The position numbers and the translations under genes are program-made. From Adineta steineri (lineage: Eukaryota > Rotifera > Eurotatoria > Adinetida > Adinetidae), in assembly GCA_905250115.1 (NCBI GenBank), contig CAJNOI010000105.1, positions 212,243-276,242 on the forward strand: a stretch of DNA of 64,000 nucleotides, read 5' to 3'. How positions within the stretch are numbered: the stretch's first letter is position 1; every line of letters begins with the position of its first letter. Below, piece after piece: positions 24,047 to 36,666 of the stretch. The notes under the pieces are model-generated. The model was not told the origin of the DNA, did not search any database, and saw nothing but the letters and a program-made list of their open reading frames with translations.

Positions 24047-26793
24047 TTATTTGGAAAATGCATACCAATTATTTGTCGAATCTGAAATTTCTTCATTCCG
24101 TATGCGATTAATACACACAATACGTTTATTAGTCATTAATTCTTGACAATAATCATGAGCCTTTGACTCATTTTCTATATAATTATTTGATACAAGCCAT
24201 TGACAAAAATCATTTCCATTGAATATTGTTCCGATAGTATCCAAAGAATTGCTCATACTAAAATATAAAATTAATAAATTATAATACTTAAAAATCTTTT
24301 TTTCTATTTACCTTTGTGTTGTTACTGAATGTCGAATAAAATCTGGTCGAATTTTATGTTCAAAATCAAGATGTTTACAAATTTGAACTGTTTTGTGATT
24401 ATCTGGATAACATTTGATATTTATACCAATATAACGTAAGAATTTAATAATTCTATCAAAATAAATATTCAATTATATAAAAATTTCAAATTTCAAAAAC
24501 ATACTTTCGACGTATAGGTATTAATAATTCAGCATCAAGTGCAAACACAAGAAATGTTATAATACCCTAAAGATAAAAAAAACAATTTCACATAGAAACT
24601 AAAATTATATAAAACTTACTTGACCGTGTAATAAAGTCGTATCAAGAAATTGTAATTCATAATAAATACCATCACGATCTGTGACTACTATTGACCATAA
24701 TAAAACTGATACACACTAAGAAATAAATAAAGAAAACTTAGTTTTTTTTAAATTAATCTAAGCAATTAGTTTACAATAAAAGCATTGGTACACAACAGGC
24801 CAACAAGTACTGCATGACGAAATAATTGTGTATCTGCTTCAAGTGGTGTTATATCTAGATAAACGTATTTTAATACAACAGAGTATATATTTAAATAATA
24901 AATTACTTGATGATGTTGAATTTATTGATAATTGTCTTTGAACATCTTCACTTTCTTCATCAATTAATGGTCGAATTTCATTTGAATTTAAATTTCCACT
25001 ATCACTTTCATTTGCATCATGTTTTAATTGATATGTCCGACGTGCAATACGAAGAAGATTTGTTGAAATAGTTATAATACATATAGCAAGTAAAACAATA
25101 GCAGCACTGTATTGGACTGTGTCAATTTTTTTAAGTCTTGATTTTGAATCTTCATTTTTAGTCATAATTGTTGATTCTATATAGATTACACCAACTGTAA
25201 ATATTGGTAGAAGCCAACCATATAAATGATATAACCACGAATATTGACGAGCACGTTCTTTTGAATAACAAATTGATATCATTAATGCAATTGAAATACT
25301 TGTTGCCCATGCACGTGTAAGAAAAGCTGTTAGAATATTACCTAAAATGAACAAAAATAGAGATCTTCATTCATTTATGTTTGAAAATGGGTATACGAAA
25401 GATGTCCTAGAACGTGTGAGTGAAGATTTGGAAACAAGACGAACTCTTTCAATCTCACATTCATCCGCATCTTTTAGGATTTCGTATTTCATTTACCTAA
25501 TTCAACTATCGTTGCAGCTGTTGTTGATATTGGTAATTCTATATATTGAGTCCCTATTGTCCATATTGCTTGTATCATTTGAACGCCAACAAAAATAAAT
25601 GTATATTTATGAACAAATGATATTTTTAATAAACGACGTCGTAAACAAAATCCAATAAGAACAATAATCGTACAAAGTAATGACATAACACTAACATCAT
25701 ATGATGTTTTAACTAAAAATGCGTCATAGGATTGTGCTTTTATCAAATCTAATGTTTTTAAATTAATCATTTTAGCTGAAACAAGCATTATGGGTCCTGC
25801 AAGTAAAGTTGAAACAACAAGAGCAGTTGAAGCAATAGCTTGTAAAGCTAAATTTGATTCTGGTACATAAAATAGAACTGATGGTGCTGTTGGTGCTGTT
25901 CCATATAGAAAACCAAAATTTGAATAATCAATTGTATTATTTAAACTTCCATTAATTGGTTTTAAAAGAAAAAAAATTGCTTGACGTAATATTAATGGAA
26001 ATAAAATTAATTTAACCATACTAAGTATAACTACAGTTATAACAAGATGTGAATGAAGACGAGATAATTTTCCAACCATAGTTAAACCAAGATAAAATAA
26101 TGCTGTTGCACTAAATGATTGTGCTACTGGTGTTAATATAAAATCGAGTGTATTTGGTAGTTTTTCATTGAATATACGATTAAATATAACACCAAGTAAT
26201 GTACATATAACAATTGGATTACGACTTATATTATAAAATATGACTTTAATCAATTGATAAGGATGTTTTCCACGGTGTTTATCTCGTTGTTCAAAACGTT
26301 TTTGTATTTCAATTAAAATAATACCAATTGGATTAAGTATAACTAATGATATAGGTGCTATTAAATAAATATATCGTTCATAATCTGGATGGGATTGTTT
26401 ATAAACAGCATTAATAATTGGTAAAATTAATGCAAAATCATTACTTTGTGATGTCATTATTGCATATAAACCTATACTTGCAAAATTTCTTGGACGTTCA
26501 GCTATACAAGTTAAAATTGCTGTACATATAAAAACAATTGTTTTAGCAATAAATACAGATGCAAGAAATGCCCATGATAGACTTTGAAATTGCACATTAA
26601 CGAGATTTTTAAATATTACAGCTGGTAGAGCGAAATTACTTATATAACGTGAAAGACCAATTGATTGAGTATTTGTTAATAAATTCATTCCTCCAGCGAT
26701 ATAACCAACAGCAATTATGAAAAAGCATTGAATCAGAGCTGGATACAGCTCTTCATCAATAGCCATATTAGTACTACTAGTATCATTCATCAT
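24047..26793 (-). CDS. GPR155: GPR155 / LYCHOS-like: auxin-efflux-carrier-type membrane protein with GPCR-like helices and a DEP domain
   Basis: The first exon (25490-26793) encodes about 430 residues with ten or more hydrophobic helices in the pattern of the auxin efflux carrier family: ALIQCFFIIAVGYIAGGMNL, SRYISNFALPAVIFKNLV, and TSQSNDFALILPIINAVY. A 147-base intron leads to more helices (GNILTAFLTRAWATSISIAL), then to a loop, further short exons and a last exon with a DEP-like segment (FNGNDFCQWLVSNNYIENES, ending NNWYAFSK). The order carrier domain, GPCR-like helices, DEP is that of animal GPR155, a lysosomal membrane protein reported to sense cholesterol and signal to mTORC1. The start ATG follows directly on a pyrimidine-rich AG (TTTGTTTATTGTAG|ATG), so the mRNA is probably trans-spliced. 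Internal short exons between 24257 and 24900 were followed only roughly. Confidence 0.88.
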
Positions 26794-26813
26794 CTACAAT
26801 AAACAAATAGAAG
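26794..26813 (-). promoter_or_regulatory. Candidate trans-splice acceptor at the GPR155 start
   Basis: A pyrimidine-rich stretch ends in AG immediately before ATG (AG at 26794-26795 read on the minus strand). No paired upstream donor or leader exon is evident. Inference from pattern only. Confidence 0.5.
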
Positions 26814-27477
26814 ATATAGATAGTGAAAAAAATTTATTTGAAAACTTATATAAAAATAACGTGATGATTTATAATAATAATAGCAAAAAACGAATAGTTT
26901 AAATAATGGAATAATGACAAATTTCATATTACGTCTAATACAAAAACGATTTTTATTCAAATTGACATCACACATATTTGTATATTCTTTCCTAGATTTT
27001 TGTTGAAATATCACTGGTGTTTTTTTATACATGATGCATTTCTTCATATACGAAAAGCTTAAAACTACAATGGATAATTTATTCATATGAACATTCAAGT
27101 TTAAATATATTGCAAAAGGATTTCTCGTAATAAAATACTACTTTTTCATTAGTTTTCAATCTGTGATACTTCACCATCTATACTCCAATACATCACAGTT
27201 GCAAAATGCAAGTTTATGCTAAAAGCATATATTTAATCTTTCATATCTCTGATAACAGAATTGTTTAGATAAACATTTATTTAGAAGAAATTTACAAAAA
27301 AATTACTAACATTATATATGAATAATTTCTACTAGTATAATAATATCTGTATTAATATTTTATATAAACAAGATTATTAACAAAAAAAAACAGATCATTA
27401 ATAAAGAAAACTTGTGAGATTTTTGAATTGAGCCAATAATTATCAGACTTTGTCATTACATACGACCATACATATTT
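26814..27477. other. Intergenic between GPR155 and Wntless
   Basis: About 680 AT-rich bases between two genes on the same strand. The open frame at 26790-27098 on the minus strand is Tyr/Phe/Lys-rich without similarity and is not called as a gene. Confidence 0.5.
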
Positions 27478-30352
27478 TTAACTAATAGCCGCTTTAGTTA
27501 TCATTTCATAAGCTGATGTTTGATTATTTGTCAAATGAATAGTATTTCCATCATCATTGGTTAATGCTAATAGAATTTAATTGATTTTTATTTCATAAAA
27601 ATAAAAAGTTTTATTTTACTTACCATCCATGTCATCAACATTTGAGATAACTGGTGAGAAAAGTATCAAAACAGCAAAGACATATATATTTAACATACCA
27701 TAAATTCCTAGAAATGAAATAAAGATAGATAAATTTTTTCGATAAACACCTTTTTACCTGTTATAAATGCTCCTGAATAATGAATTTTAGGACGTTTTTC
27801 TGTATCCCAAACCCATTCTGTTTCATAAATTTGACTTAAACAATACCAGACAATTGTAAGTATAGCACATAGAAGTGTAGATAATAATAAAAATTGAAAT
27901 CGATAGAATGCTCCCTTTATATAAATAGAAATAAAAATCCAAATATTATATAATTAGATTTTGTTTTTATTCATCAAACCTGATACATTAAACGTCGAAT
28001 ACGACGCATAGCTGCTAGTTCACCTTGTTTACTTCGAATATTCCAAAAAACTCGTATAACAAGTACAAGAAGACAAAGAATATAGACAAAACTCGATAAA
28101 CCAGCAAGTACAAGAAATGTTAAACTAGCATTACGACCAGCTGCTGTGGACCAAATTGAATGAAATGGATTCCAAAGTTGAAATCCTCTAAATATAAAAA
28201 TTAATAAAAATAAAATATTTCAATTTTTGTTTTACCTTTGACACAGTGCAAATATAAGTAAAATACTTGAAGCAAACCAAAGTAAACCAAGATATTTTCC
28301 ATATGACCAAAAACTATAATTTATATTTTTATCCTAATATAAATATAATATAATCATACTAAAATCATTTTTAAAATAATTATCTTACAACACTATGTTC
28401 ACCAGCAAAAAATAACCAGAATGTTAATAGAACTGTTAAGAAAAATCCTTGACGAATTTCACTATAGATTTGAAAACCATTGAAAGGCATAATAAGCGTC
28501 AACCATTCTACAGGTGCTAAAAATAAATGAAATTTTTCTATTATATAAAGATTGTGTAAATATGATATAGAACATACCATTGAGTATACATGCTGAGAGA
28601 CCAAGTAAGAATAATAATCTAAATGAAATATTAAGAATATCATAATAGGTTCTTTAAAAAGTAAGGAAGTAGAAAATAATTTTATATTTTATCGAGTCAT
28701 ATAATAAAGAATATGTTAATCAGTAAGTTGGATTTTTGTACTTATCACAAATAGAATGGATATAGCCAATTCACTGATATGTGTTTAATAGAGATTCTAT
28801 TATCAATTAAATAAACATAACACTTTCAAAACTTTCGTCTTTCTGTAGAAAAGATGATATCAGAAGAAATTTCGTTAGCACTTTACATTACTATATATCA
28901 GTATGACAAGATAAAATCGACCCTGACTCAAATTGCAGACTACTTGACCCGAGGCAATGTGATTCACATAGACTTGTTAGATTTCAGGTACTTATGAAAC
29001 CTCGAACAACAAGTTGTAATAATATAACAAAAAACTTTAGGTAGTCAATGTAAAAATCTGTTGGATACTGAAAACAAATTACTAATATAAAAGAACGATA
29101 ATGCTTTCATTCTAAAGTATAACATGCATACAATTCGTGTTTTGGATTAATCATAAACCAGATAATATTGAGTGTTTCGACAGTTCTCTTAGAATAGCTT
29201 GACATAGGCTCAATCGAGTTCAAATATTTTTGTACTTTACTAACGTTTTTTGTGAATTTAATGCTACTATCGATTAATCAAATAATTACTTGTCAAGATT
29301 TGTATATGGTTTTTGTGAACGTTTCATTTGTCGACAAAACCAAATAAGTGCAAGAAGAATAATTGGAAATGTTATTGTTTTTAATGTATACCATACTTTA
29401 GTAAAATTTTCCATTTGATAAATACCCTAAATATATATACATATGATTTCAAAACGTTTCTTTTTTTTATGATTCATTAATACTAACAACAAATTCAAAT
29501 GTTGTAAGTTTACCAATATTTTGTGAAAGTCCATTTTCATCAACTATTTGTAAATTAATTAAATAATGAGGATATTTCAATGTTGATAATTCAAGAAAAG
29601 CTAATGGTTCACATGAATATGCATCAGGTATATTTTTAATCTAAGAAGAAAAAATTTTAGAAGATTATAAATAGATGAACAGAAGCGATATACTTTATGT
29701 TCAGGTAAAGAATATATTGGTTCACATTGAATGAAACGAGATTCTCGCGATTGTGCTTCTAATTTCCATTCAGAATTTATATCTTCATACATTTCATCAG
29801 TTTTATAACCTAGACGAACATCATATGTTAAAACAGCATTTGAACCTTTGAACAAAAAAGGTATTTATGTCATTGATAATAAAAAAACAAAAGAAGACTG
29901 ACTTAAATTAATTTTTGGATCATATTCAAGATGTGGTACAATAATTGATGTTAATGTTTGAAACCAACGTGTAATAGGTGGTAATTGTATAACATAAACA
30001 AAATCTTTCCAAGATTTTCCCTATAGAAGAAAATAAATATCGGATTTTTTGTTCAAATAAAATTTTACAGATCCCAATCTTGGTTGATCTTCGTGACAAT
30101 TTCCTTTTTCACGATGATAGATCCATGGAGTATTTCGTTTCGTTTGACATACAGAAAATTCATGATTAGCAGCATGTGTTGGTTTTGTTGCTAAAAATAA
30201 AAATAAAGATAAAAATTAACCTTTTTTATTATTTTATCTATACCAATAAGGCCACCAACAAGAAAATAAATTATTTGAATAATTATTAAACAAACAAGAA
30301 AAATCAAGAGTTTTTTTCTTGTTAATTGTTCTAATAAAACAAGATAAGCCAT
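27478..30352 (-). CDS. WLS: Wntless (GPR177/Evi), Wnt cargo receptor
   Basis: Multi-pass membrane protein that carries lipidated Wnt from the Golgi to the cell surface. Reading from 30352: MAYLVLLEQLTRKKLLIFLV, then CLIIIQIIYFLVGGLIG, the N-terminal anchor (human: LVFQIIAFLVGGLIAPGP). The luminal domain includes SWKDFVYVIQLPPITRWFQT and EFVGIYQMENFTKVWYTLKT (human VGIHQNGGFTKVWFAMKT). The helices include PVEWLTLIMPFNGFQIYSEI, RQGFFLTVLLTFWLFFAGEH, QRGFQLWNPFHSIWSTAAG, RFQFLLLSTLLCAILTIVWY and HYSGAFITGIYGMLNIYVFA. Each matches human WLS in order, so the gene looks complete. It ends SAYEMITKAAIS. Introns are short except one of about 635 bases (28655-29289), where the frame joins as NLDKTYYDILNIS. 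It lies head to head with the receptor kinase gene, 230 bases away. Confidence 0.95.
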
Positions 30353-30582
30353 GTCTTGTTTTGTTTTGTTGATATTTTAAATAAAGATAAAACTCAAGAA
30401 GAATGACGACCTATACATCTATGAATTTTAATTTTGATATAAACGAATTGTTTGAAAGGTCACTAGATGTCGGTTATAATGTATCCTATCATCTGATTTG
30501 CAAAATGTAACAAAAATGAGTCATTCCTTTTCTTTTACCTACGGTGGTTTCTTTTTTTTTACATTCTTTACTTCTTAGGGTC
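30353..30582. promoter_or_regulatory. Compact divergent promoter region, WLS / receptor kinase
   Basis: Only 230 bases separate the two opposite start codons, so both promoters must lie here or overlap the 5' exons, unless the mature 5' ends come from a trans-spliced leader. A pyrimidine tract with TTCTTAG ends four bases before the kinase ATG. Confidence 0.5.
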
Positions 30583-33500
30583 ATGTTACGAATATTAGTA
30601 ATTATTCTTCTGATAGCATTTAATCAAATTGAAAGTAAAGATAATTAATTGATAATAATTTAAATTGAAATATTTATTTAATTAAAGGTGTTACTATTGA
30701 ATACCCATCGAATGGACATATTAAAGAACGAATACGAGAAGATATTAATTCAATAGATAAAATATTTCGATATTATATTGTTCCACGAGAAATTCAATTT
30801 CATGCTGATGCTTTACAAGATCGTTTACCGTATTTTTTACAATGCAAAGGAACAAAAAACTCAGTGAAGTTTACTGTTCCACCAGCAGCGACTGATGTAA
30901 GTCATTTATATAAAATGAAAATTTAAAAAAATCTCCCTTTCTAGCATTTGGCATTAAATACAGAGTATTCTTCTAATACAATTACTGCTACATTAAGAAG
31001 AAATCAATTTCGTCCTGAACTTGTAGGACGTTATACATGTTCAGAAACAATTAATGATAAAATAGTAGAAACATCTGTTTATGTATTCATTCAAGGTGCA
31101 TATATATTTTATTTTCACTTTCAAAAAATTTTAATAAACTTTTTTATAGATGGAACTACTGTATTTACTAAAAGACTTTATCCTAAAGTTTTACAACAAA
31201 CAGGTGTTCATTTTTTTAATTTACCATGTCAAACAACAAGTTGGTATCCACGAATGTCATGTCCAACACCAACTGATCCAAGTCAATGTAAAATACTTGA
31301 ATGTAATTCAAAACAACGTCAAGTAAATGAACTTAAATGTAATATACCTGTATGTACTGGCCAAGAGATATGTATTCCTGTTTATTATACACCAGCGGAT
31401 TTGAAGCCTTCGGTTAGTTATTTTTTATAAATTCGAAAAAGAAGATATTTATAGATATTTTTTCTTTTAGAAAGTTTTTTTTGATCCTCAAATTGGTTTT
31501 GCATTAGAAAATCCAACTATTCCAAATTCACTTATTCAATTTACTTGTATGAGTAATTATACTCCAAGTCAAATATCACGAATTCCATTCGATACATTCG
31601 ATCGTAAGATTTAGAAATTTCTTAATACAAATAAAATATTTTTTTTTTCGATATTTTTCTAGCTGATCATATTGAAATTCATCAACCAAGTTTAAATGTT
31701 ATGCCTGATGAAACTGTAAGATTAAGTTGTGAAATTCAATATGGATCAAAAATGAATAGCAAAAATCCTAGTATTTTCTGGTTTGATGATATTTATGATG
31801 TAAATTTCTTTTTCTTTTTATAATTTATAAATATTTTCTAATTTCTTCACGTTATTTAATAGCTTAATCTTGTAGCAAATGAAACTGAAAAAGCTGTTTT
31901 TAATCCTCTTACACAAGTTTACAGTCGAAATAGTTCAATAACTCTTCGTGGTTTTAAATCAGATAAAGTTTATCGTTTTTATTGTGTACGCGTATCTGAA
32001 CAAGGAATTTATTCACGTTCTGTTGAGATAACATGTGTTAGTGGTATGTTTTATATATGCTGAGATATAAAAAAAAAGAAAAGAAACTATAAAATTCTTA
32101 TTTTTAGTGCCATCACTTGATCTTGAAATAAGTTCAAATGGATTAGATACTGATAAATCAGTATCCTATGGGTCAGATAGTAGTTATGATATAACTATTT
32201 TTACTATTCCACGATCAAAAATTGTACTGGAAATAACACGTAATGGAGTGCCATTAACAAATGATAAACGATTTGAATTATTACCTGTGTAAGCATTCTT
32301 CATTATATATACATAGAACATGACAATCAGCTCATAATCACATATACTTCTTCTTCTTCTTAATATATTCATAGACATACAAAAGGTATTTGCACGTATT
32401 TCTTTCTGTTTTGTTTGCTTAATATGCATGAATATTGTTATGAAGAAAAAAAAACAACTTCTTTTATGTCTATAAACTTATTCTTTTATTTATTTTTTCT
32501 TATTTTAGAACTGATCGTGAAAATCAATTTTATGATTATACATTAACAATTTATAATGTTACATTTGAAGATGAAACAGATATAAAAATTCATGCTAAAT
32601 CATCTGCATTAGAAAAAAGTAAAATAATTAAACCAAGTGTTACGGGTAATCCAGTTGGTCAATTTTCATTTGTACCAAATGAAATTCCACGTGATATACC
32701 TTGGCGTGATGATAATTATAAAACTAAATTAAATCTATATACTTATGGTATATATCAGCGTGAATCATATCGTGTTGTTTGTACAGTTCGTCATCGATCT
32801 GATATAGAACGATCATTAAATGTATTTATTCAACATAGTGTATGTACAGTAGATAATTGTTTATCAGATATAATCGATAGAACTTGTCAATCATCGACAA
32901 ATCAACGATTACCAACAACAAAAGCAACTCGTATAAATAATTTTCAAACACAATTTGTTAGTATTGAATCACAAACTATTAATGATCCATCAATGGGTCA
33001 TCAATATATTTGTTGTTATGAACAAAATGGTATATTTATACTTGCTAAAGCTTTAACAGTATTAGCACGTAAGAGATTATTTATTTTTTTGTTTGTGTAT
33101 TCATTTTTTTTTAATATTATATTTAAGGTAATCGTAATATGTTTATTGTACATAAACCGGAATTTAGTTTAGTTACGGGTGACGTATTAAAATATAGATG
33201 TGAAAGTCATGATTTAGTTTATGATGATGTTCGTATGATTTATAATGATGGTTTATTCACTTATGAAAGAAATCGTTTTGATCCTGAATGGCGTTTAATT
33301 GGAACTAATCAAGCTAAACAAGTTGATATTGAATGGTCATCACCAACAAGGTTTTCTTTTGCAAAAAAAATATTTTATTATAGAATTTTATTTTTTTGTT
33401 TTGTTAATATATTAGTGAATACATTCTTGATACAGCTGTTGAACTTAAAACACCACCATTAAGAAAAATTGGAAAAAATGGATTTTTTCAATGTACAGCA

Positions 33501-36328
33501 ATTTCGAAACGATCAGATGTTATTCCAAGTATGAATGATACATATATGATTAATGTAGATGGTAAATAATAATAACAATAATAATAGTAATATTTCATAG
33601 AAAATTATTTTTATATTTAGATCCCGTACAATTACAATTTAAAACCAATTTACCAGCAGTTTCTAAAATTGATCGAAAATCGGGTACAAATGTTGATTTT
33701 GATTGTTCATATGATGGACGACCACAACCGAAAATAGTCTGGTGGAAAGGAAAAGTACCATTGATTAGTGATGATTCAACATTACAATTTCGTGATAATA
33801 ATGGAAGGTATAAATAAATAGATATTTCTTATATTTAAGTCATTTCTGTGCAACAGAATTTTGAAAAGACTCAATTAAATATTTAAGATTATAATTTTGT
33901 TTCTTTTAGTATTCATATAACACGTGCTCAAGCATCCGATACAGGTTATTATACATGTGAATTAACCAATGGTCGTGATCCAAATTTAAGTCGAAGTTTT
34001 GATTTACGTGTCAAAGGTAATAGAAAATCATTGATTCTTTTTAGTTATATAGTATTTGTTTGTTTATTCAGGTCCATCTGTTTCTACAAGATATCGTCGA
34101 TTAACAAATATATTTATAATAATATCTGCTTGTTTAATATTACTTCTACTTGTTTTATTAATTATTGTTGTAATAAAATATATTAAAATGAAACAACTTG
34201 TTGGAAAAAGTGTATTTCATGCTGAACAATCAAATGAACCAGAAGATAAATCTCAACCACCAATGACACAATTAACACGTATACCATTACCAGATAATTT
34301 TGCATCAACAGCACAAGTTCGTACATTACTTGGTCTTGTTAATAATGAAACATCACGAGGAGTAAAAGATGATTTTAAAGAACTTGGTCATGGTCAATTT
34401 GGTGTTGTCTATCAAGTACGTTTACCTGAAGTTGGTCTTGTTGCTGCTAAATTATTACCAGAATCTATACGTAATACTACTGAACGTCGTCATGATAAAC
34501 GTAAAAAAAGTGATGATTTTGAAGAAAGTCTAGAAATGTTAGAAAAAAAAGAAATTCAAAAGAAAAAAGCTGCAGAAATGTTGATTGATGAAATAAAGGT
34601 TATGCATAAAGCTGGTAAACATATTAATATTGTATCATTACTCAAAGTTGCATATCCTGAAACAAAATTTAAATATTTAATCACTGGTGGTCTTATACGT
34701 GATGAAGATTCATTTTATTTAATGGAATTATGTTCAAATGGTTCACTTGAATCAATGTTAAAACGTTTTCTTCAACCATCAAAAAATTCATCACACGATA
34801 AATTATCATTATATGAAACACTTGCTAAACAAAATGATCCAGGAATGACACTTGAACAAGCACATGAATCATGTATATTAACTGATGATGATTTAAAATT
34901 AGCTGCATATCAAGTTGCTAGTGGTGTAGATTATTTAAATAGACGACAAATAGCACATTGTGATATTGCAGCAAGAAATGTTTTAGTTAGTTCAAGATTT
35001 ATTATGAAAATATGCGATTTTGGGTAACTAGAATTGTTTATATATTGAATTACGAGTATAGCAAAAAATCTTATTTAGTTTGGCAACATATACAACATAT
35101 AAAAGTTATCGTGAACAACTTGCTCAACATGAGACTGTACAACTTGAAAAGAAAAATGTATAATTGATTTTTAATCGAAGAAAAGAAATGAAAATATTTT
35201 ATTTCTGTTATAGAATGAATTAGCAACACATAATTTAACACCAGAACTTGCTAGAGCATTTCTACGTGCATCAACTCCTGATGAACGTCTTTTACTTAAT
35301 AAATCATCACTTAAATCTGATGTGTAAGTTAATTTTATTTAAATTATTTCTATAAAAAAAATATATTAATAGATGGTCATTTGGAATATTTCTTTGGACA
35401 TTATTTCTTAAATGTAAGTATTCTATGTTTTCTTTTTTTTTTGTTTGATTTCTTATTCGTATAATAAAAGGTCAAATTCGACCATTTAATAAATTACTCG
35501 AAGAAATGCAAAATAAAAATGATGGTGAAAGCTTTTTTCATCGACTTGCTCGTGTTGTTAGTGAAGGTCGTGTTCTTAAATATATTGATTATCAAAAAGA
35601 AATTCCTGGCAATATGTAATAATTAATTTTGCATTTATTAAAATTATAATTATGTTTTCTTCATTTCTTTTATTAAGTTATGCTATTATTCGTGATTGTC
35701 TTGTTGAAGAGAATGATCGTCCAGAAATGACACGAATACGTGCACTATTATGCCATTCAAAAATGTTATCAAAACAAGCATTTGAAGTATGTTTTAATAA
35801 TTTTTCGATTAATTTTTTCATATAAAATTATTTCTTTCGTAGTATTATCGATCGGAATATAATCGTTATCAAGAAGAGAATGCTGCTGATGAAAATGTTC
35901 TTCGATTTGGTGAAGATCAAGGTGTTAGTGATTTACCATCATTTAATGCTGATAATAATTCTGATGAAAATTATATATCAGCAAATGTTCGTCAAAATAA
36001 TAAGGATGTTACTTTTCGTCCACCAGCAAATGATTATTATGCAACGGCAAGTGATGGTACATCTCATACATATTTATCTCAATCAGATAAAGATTATCCT
36101 GAACAAAGAGATGATTCATATTTAATACCAGTAAAAGATAATAATACAAATAAACAACAACAACCACGAACAATTGTTGGGAATGTATCGAGTGTACAAA
36201 ATCCATTATTAAAACCTACGAATGAATCAAATATTCCTCGAGTTGGTATAAAAACTCGTGCACCATTAAAACCATCGGCATCACCTCCATCAACAAAACG
36301 TGATGATTCAGGTGATAGTTATGTATAG
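30583..36328 (+). CDS. Ig-domain receptor tyrosine kinase (VEGFR/PDGFR-like) with divergent catalytic loop
   Basis: Type I membrane receptor in many exons. It has a signal peptide (MLRILVIILLIAFNQIES), then a long Cys-containing extracellular region with several Ig-like domains (RYTCSET; FDCSYDGRPQPKIVWW; DTGYYTCELTNGRDP). One transmembrane helix (IFIIISACLILLLLVLLIIV) and a kinase domain follow. The kinase keeps the Gly loop GHGQFGVVYQ, VAAK lysine, a helix-C Glu in DEIKVM, CDFG and SDVWSFGIFLW. The catalytic loop reads HCDIAARNVL instead of HRDLAARN. A charged insert of about 45 residues follows the VAAK strand, there is a further insert before the catalytic loop, and the APE segment after DFG is not recognisable (LRASTPDERLLL). 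The cytoplasmic tail has several Tyr (DNYIS-type, DYYATA, HTYLS, DSYLIP) and ends DSGDSYV, a class I PDZ-binding motif. The extracellular Ig arrangement suggests the VEGFR/PDGFR group, but exact orthology is not certain. Confidence 0.88.
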
Positions 36329-36666
36329 ATATGTGTGTTAGTTGTAATGATAGTGCAATTTTTTTCTACTATGCACATTCAGATTGAAAAAAAAGGGAAT
36401 TGTCCATTATGTTTTTATCTTACAGTGCTATTCTGTGATGTAAATCATCATTTAAATATTTCTCTGAACAAAATTTTTCCGCTTCTTATTCTTCTTTATC
36501 ATTTTTGTATCTAAGATCTGTATGTGTGTTGTTTTTTTGTAGTCTAATAAACATGATAGAAAAAAAGCTAACAATTTCATAAGAACTTCATATAATGAAA
36601 ATCGAATCAAATGTTAAGCAAGAAAAAGAAAATATAACAAAAACACAACGCACACACATATATATA
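36329..36666. other. Convergent intergenic region, RTK / TENT2 3' ends
   Basis: About 340 bases holding the two 3' UTRs; an AATAAA-like signal appears near 36543 (CTAATAAACATG) on the plus strand. No gene. Confidence 0.5.

Noticed and set aside
25347-25598. 83-codon plus-strand frame across a GPR155 intron
   Set aside because: Antisense shadow of GPR155 exons; the 147-base intron has proper GT-AG ends and the protein joins well across it.
26790-27098. 102-codon minus-strand frame just upstream of GPR155
   Set aside because: AT-rich Tyr/Phe/Lys composition, no similarity, and it runs over the probable splice acceptor of GPR155.
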